From Beijerinckiaceae bacterium RH AL1 (lineage in GTDB: Bacteria; Pseudomonadota; Alphaproteobacteria; Rhizobiales; Beijerinckiaceae), in assembly GCA_901457705.2 (NCBI GenBank), contig LR590083.2, positions 3,596,597 through 3,660,596 of the forward strand: a DNA stretch of 64,000 bases, read 5' to 3'. This document shows, one piece after another, positions 10,950 to 18,025 of the stretch. The notes under the pieces are model-generated. The model was not told the origin of the DNA, ran no database searches, and saw only the letters and a program-made list of their open reading frames with translations. The translations under genes and the position numbers were made by a program. The number at the start of each line of letters is the position of its first letter. Positions within the stretch are counted from its first letter, which is position 1.

Positions 10950-11692
10950 AGCCCCGACTTGGCGGCCGCGAGGATGGCGCCGGGCTTCTCCGGCGTGCCG
11001 GCCTGCAGCAGCACGACGTAGCCCTCGTCGTCGGCCTTCAGCTCGACGAGGTCGAAGCTCTCCGGCTTTCCCGACCAGTCGCCGATCTTCTGCAGCGCGC
11101 GGACGGCATTGGTGTAGGTGACGCTCTGCCCGGAGTTGGCGCCGCGGTCGATGTCCACCGTCTTCTGGCGCGCGACGCGCAGGATCAGGATGCTCGCGGG
11201 CCCCGTCTCGGCAGATGCCGCGCCGACGGCGATATGCAGCCTGCCGCCTGACTCCGTAAGGTCGAGCGGGATCCGCATCACGCTGTCGTCGGCAGCCAGC
11301 GTCTCGGCCGCATGCTGGATCGCCGCACGATCCGCGCCGGCCTCGGCCTGCACGCCGTCGACGATCACCTGCGGGGTGAACACCCGGCGATCGCCGCGCG
11401 CCGCCGCGTAGGCATGCTGGCGCCGCGTGAACTCCTGCTCGGCCAGCGTGTCGCGCCAGCCCGCGAAGTCCCAGGTGTTGACCGAATAGGATAGCGCGAT
11501 GGTCTTCGGCTCGCGGGCGAGATCGGTGATGAGGCGATCGGCGGGCGGGCAGCGCGGGCAGCCCTGGCTCGTGAACAGCTCGAGCACCCGCATCCCGCTC
11601 GACGCGTCGGCGCGACCGGCATCACAGGGCGCCAGCGCGGCGACCGCAAGCCCGAGGGCGACAGCGAAGCGAGATCGGCGGTCGGGCGCCAC
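10946..11692 (-). CDS. DUF1223 exported thioredoxin-fold-like protein
   Basis: A 248-residue exported protein of the DUF1223 family, distantly thioredoxin-like. After a signal peptide (VALGLAVAALAPCDAGRA) comes the family motif LELFTSQGCPRCPPAD, with a CPRC pair placed like a redox CxxC, then VNTWDFAGWRDTLAEQEFTRRQ and VFTPQVIVDG. The start at GTG 11692 is supported by a perfect AAGGAGG six bases upstream, although an ATG lies 57 bases further out. Function in the family is unknown; a periplasmic thiol role is inference. Confidence 0.85.
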   Translation of the reverse strand: MAPDRRSRFAVALGLAVAALAPCDAGRADASSGMRVLELFTSQGCPRCPPADRLITDLAREPKTIALSYSVNTWDFAGWRDTLAEQEFTRRQHAYAAARGDRRVFTPQVIVDGVQAEAGADRAAIQHAAETLAADDSVMRIPLDLTESGGRLHIAVGAASAETGPASILILRVARQKTVDIDRGANSGQSVTYTNAVRALQKIGDWSGKPESFDLVELKADDEGYVVLLQAGTPEKPGAILAAAKSGL

Positions 11693-11904
11693 GTCCGTCC
11701 TCCTTGCGTTCCCGATCTCCGAAGAGCAGCACGGGCACCGGGCTAGCACCAGTCACATGCAGGTGACGCGCGGCGAACGAAAGCGTTGCCGCCACGTCGG
11801 CCCGAGGGAGGACGTCGAGATGGACGCGCGATCAAATAGCTGGGAGCCGACGAGCGTGCGCAGCGCCGCGACGACCTATCCCGTGCCGCTGACGCAATAA
11901 GGCT

Positions 11905-12876
11905 TCAGCTGCCGAAGCCGAGGCGCGCGAGCAGCGTGCGCGACCGGCGCGCCCGCGTGATCCCGAAGTCGGCGGCGATCTGCTCCGCCGCGTCGATCCC
12001 GGCGGGCAGGAAGAAGGGCGCCGGCGGCGCATCCTCGTCGACAGGCATGCCGTGGCCGAGCGCCGGCACGCTGTACTCGATGACGCAAGGGCGCTTGGCC
12101 CCGTCGCGCCACATCCGCCGCGTCGTCGCGCCGATCTCGTCCTCGAGCGGCACCTGCGACGACACGCCGTGGACGTTGGTCCACTGCTTGGCGAGCTCGC
12201 CGGCGTTGATCGGCTTCACCACGGTGTCGGCGGTGCCCTGCCAGATGGCGACCGTCGGCCAGCGCACCGGCGCCGGCGCGGCGACCCGCACCGCGTCGCC
12301 CCAGATCCGCGGCTCGCGCGTGCGCCCGACGAACATGCAATCGAAGGCTTCCGCCGCGCTGCTGGCAGCTCCGTAGGGCAGGCCCGCCACGATCGCGCCG
12401 CCGGCGAAGAGCTCAGGGTAGGTGGCGAGCAGCGCGCAGGCCATCGAGCCGCCGGCCGAGAGCCCGGTGACGTAGACCCGCCGCGCATCGCTGCGACAGG
12501 CGGCGATGGTGTGCGCGATCATCTGGCGGATCGACTCGACCTCGCCTTCGCCGCGCCGGATGTCGTGCGGCTCGAACCAGGAGAAGCAGGTCTTGCGGTT
12601 GTTCGTCGCGCGCTGCTCCGGCAGCAGCAGGGCGAACCCGTTCGCCTCGGCCAGGCGGCGCCAGCCCGATCCCTCGGCGAAGCCCGCGGCGGTCTGGGTG
12701 CAGCCGTGCAGCGCGACGACCAGCGGCTTGCCCGGCCCGTCCGGCGGCACGAGCCGCAGGCGCAGGTTGCCGGGGTTCGAGCCGAAGCTTTCGACATCGC
12801 GCAGAGCGCCGACGCGGGCACCCCCCGCGGCACCGTCACCGTCACCGTACCGAAGCTCGTCCCTGCAAGTGTCCAT
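11905..12876 (-). CDS. PHB-depolymerase-family esterase
   Basis: An alpha/beta hydrolase of about 323 residues of the polyhydroxybutyrate depolymerase/feruloyl esterase group. Diagnostic parts are GSNPGNLRLRLVPP, PLVVALHGCTQTAAGF (oxyanion region), the nucleophile elbow GLSAGGSMACALLATYPELF, WQGTADTVVKP (Asp region) and LGHGMPVDE (catalytic His). No obvious signal peptide precedes the domain from the chosen start, which would fit an intracellular enzyme. ATG 12876 lacks a strong ribosome-binding site, so the start is uncertain. PHB synthesis genes elsewhere in the window fit a role in polymer mobilisation, but the true ester substrate is not proven. Two inverted repeats lie directly upstream. 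Confidence 0.8.
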   Translation of the reverse strand: MDTCRDELRYGDGDGAAGGARVGALRDVESFGSNPGNLRLRLVPPDGPGKPLVVALHGCTQTAAGFAEGSGWRRLAEANGFALLLPEQRATNNRKTCFSWFEPHDIRRGEGEVESIRQMIAHTIAACRSDARRVYVTGLSAGGSMACALLATYPELFAGGAIVAGLPYGAASSAAEAFDCMFVGRTREPRIWGDAVRVAAPAPVRWPTVAIWQGTADTVVKPINAGELAKQWTNVHGVSSQVPLEDEIGATTRRMWRDGAKRPCVIEYSVPALGHGMPVDEDAPPAPFFLPAGIDAAEQIAADFGITRARRSRTLLARLGFGS

Positions 12877-12924
12877 CAAAGCGCTATCAACAGCCTCATC
12901 ATCTTCGGACAACGCCCAGTCCGA

Positions 12925-12941
12925 ATGTTGCGTTGCAACAT
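12925..12941. promoter_or_regulatory. Inverted repeat, candidate operator
   Basis: ATGTTGC and GCAACAT form perfect 7-bp arms around a 3-base spacer. The site is centred 57 bases upstream of the depolymerase ATG, in an AT-richer pocket of the region between the depolymerase and the kdp locus. The binding factor is unknown. Confidence 0.4.
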
Positions 12942-12967
12942 AAATCGCTCCGCATGAAAAGCGATTT
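12942..12967. promoter_or_regulatory. Second inverted repeat, candidate operator
   Basis: AAATCGCT and AGCGATTT form perfect 8-bp arms with a 10-base spacer, immediately next to the preceding repeat. It could serve the depolymerase, the divergent kdp genes, or both. No consensus was recognised. Confidence 0.35.
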
Positions 12968-13155
12968 CGAACGATCGGTATGGTTTCGCCTGTCGACCGG
13001 ACGCCGATCCGCCGCGCCGGCGTCCGATCTCCCGCCGGCACCCACAGGATTCCTACGGCGCGCCCCGGTGCGCCCACTCGAATTCCTACGCACTGCACAA
13101 CGATATTCGGCGGCATCGCGCGGCGAAACGGCCGCGCTCGCACCGGTGCTCGTCC

Positions 13156-13239
13156 ATGCTCGATCTCATCTTCCTCGCCAGCGGGATCCTCTTCCTCGTG
13201 ATGCTGGCGGCCTACGCCGACGCCTGCGACCGGCTCTGA
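13156..13239 (+). CDS. Small membrane peptide preceding kdpF
   Basis: A 27-residue open frame, ATG to TGA. It starts MLDLIFLASG and ends ACDRL, and encodes one hydrophobic helix. It stops 11 bases before the kdpF start codon. From memory, similar peptides with a short helix and a C(D/E)RL end sit before kdpF in other Proteobacteria, usually unannotated. That recollection needs checking. The helix followed by a charged end resembles KdpF itself, so a structural role with the Kdp complex is conceivable. No clear ribosome-binding site is visible, which lowers confidence. Confidence 0.5.
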   Translation: MLDLIFLASGILFLVMLAAYADACDRL

Positions 13240-13250
13240 AGGCACCGATC

Positions 13251-13340
13251 ATGACCTTCGACTATCTCCTCGGCGCGATCGTGACCGCCGGCATCCTTTT
13301 CTACCTCCTCTACGCGCTGATCCGCGCCGAGCGCTTCTAG
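13251..13340 (+). CDS. kdpF: K+-transporting ATPase subunit KdpF
   Basis: A 29-residue single-helix peptide beginning MTFDYLLGAIVTAG and ending in RAERF, the KdpF signature ending. KdpF stabilises the KdpFABC complex in the inner membrane. A GAAGG ribosome-binding site lies upstream. It stops 9 bases before kdpA, and that spacer holds the kdpA ribosome-binding site. Confidence 0.85.
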   Translation: MTFDYLLGAIVTAGILFYLLYALIRAERF

Positions 13341-13349
13341 GAGGCGGCG

Positions 13350-15083
13350 ATGAACACATCCGGACTGGACACTTCAGGCATGACCTTCAACGGCTGGGCG
13401 CAGATCGTCCTCTTCGCGCTCGTCATCATCGCGCTAACACGGCCGCTCGGCGGCTACATGACGCGCGTCTTCACCGGCGAGCGCACCTTCCTCTCGCCCG
13501 TTCTGCGGCCGATCGAGACCGCGTTCTACCGGCTGGCCGGCATCGACGCCCGCCAGGAACAGCACTGGCTCGGCTACATGATGGCGATCGTGCTGTTCCA
13601 CATCGGCGGCTTCGTCATCCTGTACGCGTTGCTGCGCCTGCAGGACCTGCTGCCCTTCAACCCCGCCGGCCAGAGCGCGGTGGCGCCCGACCTCGCCTTC
13701 AACACGGCGGCGAGCTTTATCACCAACACCAACTGGCAGAACTACGGGGGCGAATCGACGCTCTCGTATCTCTCCCAGATGCTCGGCCTCACGCACCAGA
13801 ACTTCCTCTCGGCGGCCACCGGCATCGCGATCGCCGTCGCGCTGATCCGCGGCTTCTCCCGCGCCTCGGCGCGCACCGTCGGCTCGTTCTGGGTCGATGT
13901 CACGCGCTGCACGCTCTACGTGCTCCTGCCGATCTGCATCCCCTACGCACTCTTCCTCGTCTGGCAGGGAATGCCGCAGACGCTCGGCGCCTACGTCGAC
14001 GCGACCACGCTGGAAGGTGCGAAGCAAACCATCGCCGTCGGCCCCGTCGCGAGCCAGGTGGCGATCAAGATGCTCGGCACCAACGGCGGCGGCTTCTTCA
14101 ACGCCAACGCCGCACATCCCTTCGAGAACCCGACCGCGATCTCGAACTTCGTGCAGATCATCTCGATCTTCGCGCTCGGCGCGGCGCTCACCAACGTGTT
14201 CGGCCGCATGGTCGGCAACGAGCGCCAGGGCTGGGCGGTCTTCTCGGCGATGGGCGTGCTGTTCCTCGCCGGCGTCGCCGTCCTCTACTGGGCGGAGGCG
14301 GCAGGCAACCCGCTCGTCCATGCGCTCGGCATCGAGGGCGGCAACTGGGAGGGCAAGGAGCTGCGCTTCGGCCTCGCCGGCGCGTCGCTTTTCGCCACCG
14401 TGACCACGGACGCCTCTTGCGGCGCGGTCAACGCGATGCACGACAGTCTCACCGCGCTCGGCGGCATGATCCCGCTCATCAACATGCAGCTCGGCGAGAT
14501 CATATTCGGCGGCGTCGGCTCGGGCCTCTACGGCATGATCGTCTTCGTCATCATTGCGATCTTCGTCGCCGGCCTGATGGTCGGGCGCACGCCGGAATAT
14601 CTCGGCAAGAAGATCGAGGCGAAGGAGGTGAAGATGGCGATGCTCGCGATCCTCTGCCTGCCCTTCGTGATGCTCGGCGGCACGGCGATGGCGCTCGGCG
14701 TGCCCTCCGCGGTCGCGGCGATGAACAACGCCGGCCCGCACGGCTTCTCCGAGGTGCTCTACGCCTACACGTCGGTCGCCGCCAACAACGGCTCGGCCTT
14801 CGCCGGGCTCTCGGGCAACACGCTCTTCTACAACACGTCGCTCGGCTTCGGCATGCTGATTGGACGCTTCTTTGTGATCGTCCCGGCGCTCGCCATCGCC
14901 GGCTCGCTCGCCGCCAAGAAGACGGTCCCGGCTTCCGTCGGCACGTTCCCGACGACGGGCGCGCTGTTCGTCGGCCTGCTGGTCGGCGTGATCCTGATCG
15001 TTGGCGGCCTCACCTTCTTCCCCGCCCTCGCGCTTGGGCCGATCGTCGAGCATCTCGCGATCGCCGCCGGCCAGATGTTCTGA
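13350..15083 (+). CDS. kdpA: K+-transporting ATPase subunit KdpA
   Basis: The K+-selective channel-like subunit of the KdpFABC pump, 577 residues and about ten membrane helices. Selectivity-filter and family stretches are visible: [46 protein letters not shown] and [11 protein letters not shown] strong AGGAGGCGG ribosome-binding site precedes ATG 13350. It is the second gene of the kdpFABC operon, which imports K+ with high affinity when external K+ is scarce. Confidence 0.97.
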   Translation: MNTSGLDTSGMTFNGWAQIVLFALVIIALTRPLGGYMTRVFTGERTFLSPVLRPIETAFYRLAGIDARQEQHWLGYMMAIVLFHIGGFVILYALLRLQDLLPFNPAGQSAVAPDLAFNTAASFITNTNWQNYGGESTLSYLSQMLGLTHQNFLSAATGIAIAVALIRGFSRASARTVGSFWVDVTRCTLYVLLPICIPYALFLVWQGMPQTLGAYVDATTLEGAKQTIAVGPVASQVAIKMLGTNGGGFFNANAAHPFENPTAISNFVQIISIFALGAALTNVFGRMVGNERQGWAVFSAMGVLFLAGVAVLYWAEAAGNPLVHALGIEGGNWEGKELRFGLAGASLFATVTTDASCGAVNAMHDSLTALGGMIPLINMQLGEIIFGGVGSGLYGMIVFVIIAIFVAGLMVGRTPEYLGKKIEAKEVKMAMLAILCLPFVMLGGTAMALGVPSAVAAMNNAGPHGFSEVLYAYTSVAANNGSAFAGLSGNTLFYNTSLGFGMLIGRFFVIVPALAIAGSLAAKKTVPASVGTFPTTGALFVGLLVGVILIVGGLTFFPALALGPIVEHLAIAAGQMF

Positions 15084-15102
15084 CGGCCAGCCGCAGCCTC
15101 TT

Positions 15103-15126
15103 CCTTCTCCCGCTTGCGGGAGAAGG
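15103..15126. repeat. Dispersed intergenic palindrome, copy 1
   Basis: Perfect 11-bp arms (CCTTCTCCCGC / GCGGGAGAAGG) with a 2-base TT centre, in the 75-base gap between kdpA and kdpB. The same arms recur at 17987-18010 and 55838-55861. In transcripts it would fold into a strong hairpin and could affect mRNA decay or the KdpA:KdpB ratio. Confidence 0.85.
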
Positions 15127-15158
15127 ATTGGACCAAGCCAACACCGCAGGTACGAACG

Positions 15159-17246
15159 ATGTCCCGCCAGTCCTCTTCCATCTTCGATCCCAAGCTTCTC
15201 GTCCCGGCGATCGGCGGCGCGTTCCGCAAGCTCGACCCGCGCGTGCTGTGGACGAACCCCGTGATGTTCGTCGTCGAGATCGTCGCCGCACTCGTCACCG
15301 TGCTGTTCATGCGCGACGTCGTCATCGGCGCGCCGAACCTCGCCTTCTCCGGCCAGATCATCCTGTGGCTGTGGTTCACCGTTCTCTTCGCGAACTTTGC
15401 CGAGGCGGTGGCCGAAGGTCGCGGCAAGGCGCAGGCCGACTTCCTTCGCAAGACGCGGACCGAGACGCAGGCCAAGCGCCTCAAGGGCGACAGCAAAAGC
15501 GACTACGAGCTCGTGCCAGGCACCGCGCTCAAGGTCGGCGACATCGTGCTCGTCGAGGCCGGCGACATCATCCCGTCGGACGGCGAGGTGATCGAGGGCA
15601 TCGCGTCGATCGACGAGTCGGCGATCACCGGCGAGTCCGCCCCCGTGATCCGCGAGTCCGGCGGCGACCGCTCGGCCGTCACCGGCGGCACGCACGTCCT
15701 GTCGGACCATATCCGTGTGCGCATCACCGCCGCCGCCGGCTCGACCTTCCTCGATCGCATGATCGCGCTCGTCGAGGGCGCTGCGCGCCAGAAGACGCCG
15801 AACGAGATCGCGCTCAACATCCTGCTTGCCGGCATGACGATCATCTTCGTCTTCGCGACGGCGACGATCCCGAGCTACGTCGCCTATGCGTCGGGCCACA
15901 TTGCCGTGCTGGTCATCGTCGCGCTCTTCGTCACGCTGATCCCGACGACGATCGGCGCGCTGCTGTCGGCGATCGGGATCGCCGGCATGGACCGGCTGGT
16001 CCGCTTCAATGTGCTCGCCATGTCCGGCCGCGCCGTCGAGGCGGCGGGCGACGTCGACACGCTGCTGCTCGACAAGACCGGCACGATCACGCTCGGCAAC
16101 CGCCAGGCCACCGCCTTCCGCCCCGTGAAGGGCGTCGGCGAGCAGGAGCTCGCGGACGCGGCCCAGCTCGCCTCGCTCGCCGACGAGACGCCGGAAGGCC
16201 GCTCGATCGTTGTGCTCGCCAAGGAGAAGTACGGCATCCGCGAGCGCGACATGGGCGCGCTCAACGCGACCTTCGTGCCCTTCACCGCGCAGACCCGCAT
16301 GAGCGGCATCGACGGTGACGGCGTGTCGATCCGCAAAGGCGCGGTGGAGTCGATCCTCGCCTTCGTCGGCGCCAAGGCCGAGGACGGCGCGCCGAGCGGC
16401 GTGATGGTCGCCGACCGCACCAGCCCCGCCGCGACGCGCGAGATCCAGGCGATCGCCGAGGAGATCGCCAAGCAGGGCGGCACGCCGCTCGCCGTCGCCC
16501 GCGACGGGCGCCTGCTCGGTGTCATCCACCTGAAGGACATCGTGAAGGGCGGCATCCGCGAGCGCTTCGTCGAGCTGCGCCGCATGGGCATCCGCACGGT
16601 GATGATCACCGGCGACAACCCGATGACGGCGGCGGCCATCGCGGCCGAGGCCGGCGTCGACGACTTCCTCGCCCAGGCGACGCCCGAGGACAAGCTGAAG
16701 CTCATCAAGGACGAGCAGGCCAAGGGCAAGCTCGTCGCGATGTGCGGCGACGGCACCAACGACGCGCCGGCGCTCGCCCAGGCCGACGTCGGCGTCGCGA
16801 TGAACACAGGAACGGTGGCGGCGCGCGAGGCCGGCAACATGATCGACCTCGACTCCGACCCGACCAAGCTCATCGAGATCGTCGAGATCGGCAAGCAGCT
16901 GCTCATGACCCGCGGCGCGCTGACGACCTTCTCGATCGCCAACGACGTCGCGAAGTACTTCGCGATCATCCCGGCGATGTTCCTCGCCTTCTATCCGCAG
17001 CTCCAGGCGCTGAACGTCATGCGGCTGCACTCGCCGGAGAGCGCGATCCTGTCGGCGATCATCTTCAACGCGCTGATCATCGTCGCGCTGATCCCGCTCG
17101 CCCTGAAGGGCGTCAAGTATCGCGCCGTCGGCGCCGCCGCGCTCCTGCAGCGCAACCTGCTCGTCTACGGTCTCGGCGGCATCGTGCTGCCGTTCGTCGG
17201 CATCAAGGCGATCGACCTAGGCGTCGCCGCCCTGCATCTGGTTTGA
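15159..17246 (+). CDS. kdpB: K+-transporting ATPase subunit KdpB (P-type ATPase)
   Basis: The catalytic P-type ATPase subunit, 695 residues. The phosphorylation site is in [13 protein letters not shown], the dephosphorylation loop is ITGESAPV, and the hinge is [22 protein letters not shown]. These blocks are complete, so the pump should be active. ATG 15159 begins the conserved segment with [20 protein letters not shown]. It follows kdpA after a gap containing a palindromic repeat, and kdpC begins 9 bases after its stop. Confidence 0.97.
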   Translation: MSRQSSSIFDPKLLVPAIGGAFRKLDPRVLWTNPVMFVVEIVAALVTVLFMRDVVIGAPNLAFSGQIILWLWFTVLFANFAEAVAEGRGKAQADFLRKTRTETQAKRLKGDSKSDYELVPGTALKVGDIVLVEAGDIIPSDGEVIEGIASIDESAITGESAPVIRESGGDRSAVTGGTHVLSDHIRVRITAAAGSTFLDRMIALVEGAARQKTPNEIALNILLAGMTIIFVFATATIPSYVAYASGHIAVLVIVALFVTLIPTTIGALLSAIGIAGMDRLVRFNVLAMSGRAVEAAGDVDTLLLDKTGTITLGNRQATAFRPVKGVGEQELADAAQLASLADETPEGRSIVVLAKEKYGIRERDMGALNATFVPFTAQTRMSGIDGDGVSIRKGAVESILAFVGAKAEDGAPSGVMVADRTSPAATREIQAIAEEIAKQGGTPLAVARDGRLLGVIHLKDIVKGGIRERFVELRRMGIRTVMITGDNPMTAAAIAAEAGVDDFLAQATPEDKLKLIKDEQAKGKLVAMCGDGTNDAPALAQADVGVAMNTGTVAAREAGNMIDLDSDPTKLIEIVEIGKQLLMTRGALTTFSIANDVAKYFAIIPAMFLAFYPQLQALNVMRLHSPESAILSAIIFNALIIVALIPLALKGVKYRAVGAAALLQRNLLVYGLGGIVLPFVGIKAIDLGVAALHLV

Positions 17247-17255
17247 GGTCGCATC

Positions 17256-17855
17256 ATGCTCACGCAACTCCGCCCCGCCCTGGTCCTCATCGTCCTCCTG
17301 ACGCTGCTCACCGGCCTCGGCTATCCCCTCGCGATCACCGGCATTGCCGAAGTGCTGTTCCCGCGCCAGGCGCAGGGCAGCCTCGTCGAGAAGGACGGCA
17401 ACGTCGTCGGCTCGGCGCTCATCGCCCAGGCGTTCACGAGCGACAAGTACTTCCATCCGCGTCCCTCCGCGACGGTCGCGCCGGATCCGAAGGACGCCAC
17501 GAAGACCGTGCCGGCGCCGTTCAACGCGCAGAATTCCGGCGCCTCGAACTACGGGCCGAGCAGCAAGGCGATGATCGACCGCATCAAGGGCGACGCCGAC
17601 AAGCTGAAGGCGGAGAACCCCGGCACGCCGGTGCCGCAGGACCTCGTCACCACCTCGGCCTCGGGCCTCGACCCCGACATCTCGCCGGAAGCGGCGGCAT
17701 TCCAGGTGCCGCGCGTCGCCAAGGCGCGGAACCTCTCGCCCGACAAGGTGCGCGCGCTTGTCGACGCGCACACCGAGCGCCGCGAGCTCGGGTTGTTCGG
17801 CGAGCCGCGCGTCAACGTGCTCGAGCTGAACATGGCGCTGGACAACGGAGCCTAG
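17256..17855 (+). CDS. kdpC: K+-transporting ATPase subunit KdpC
   Basis: A 199-residue single-span subunit needed for KdpFABC assembly and ATP affinity. The N-terminal helix (LVLIVLLTLLTGLGYPLAIT) is followed by the KdpC blocks GSALIAQAFTSDKYFHPRPS, SGASNYGPSSKAM, LVTTSASGLDPDISPEAA and VNVLELNMAL. It closes the structural part of the operon. A 170-base palindrome-rich spacer separates it from kdpD. Confidence 0.96.
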   Translation: MLTQLRPALVLIVLLTLLTGLGYPLAITGIAEVLFPRQAQGSLVEKDGNVVGSALIAQAFTSDKYFHPRPSATVAPDPKDATKTVPAPFNAQNSGASNYGPSSKAMIDRIKGDADKLKAENPGTPVPQDLVTTSASGLDPDISPEAAAFQVPRVAKARNLSPDKVRALVDAHTERRELGLFGEPRVNVLELNMALDNGA

Positions 17856-17864
17856 TCCGGGCTC

Positions 17865-18010
17865 CCTCCGCTCGCCTGCGGAGGAGATGGCCCGACGACG
17901 TCGGGTCGCATGAGGGGAGTCTCCGCTTGCAGGCGGCATGAGAGATGAGGCAAGACCCCCTCATCCGACCCCGCTCAACGGGAACGCCTTCTCCCGCAAG
18001 CGGGAGATGG
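17865..18010. repeat. Cluster of palindromes between kdpC and kdpD
   Basis: Four inverted repeats lie in this gap. The first is 17865-17884 (CCTCCGC / GCGGAGG). The second is 17891-17905 (CCCGAC / GTCGGG). The third has distant arms at 17910-17917 and 17957-17964 (ATGAGGGG / CCCCTCAT). The fourth, 17987-18010, is a second copy of the dispersed CCTTCTCCCGC palindrome with one mismatch. Together they could fold as a multi-hairpin RNA separating the pump genes from the regulator genes, or represent repetitive palindromic elements inserted there. Confidence 0.7.
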
Positions 18011-18025
18011 ATGGGCGATCAGCGA

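Noticed and set aside
13434-17030. Very long open frame antisense to kdpA-kdpB
   Set aside because: It arises from GC-rich third positions of the sense genes, has a repetitive Arg/Asp/Glu-rich composition, no domain and no ribosome-binding site. Similar frames antisense to kdpDE-ligA, purL, pheT and the EAL gene were rejected for the same reason.
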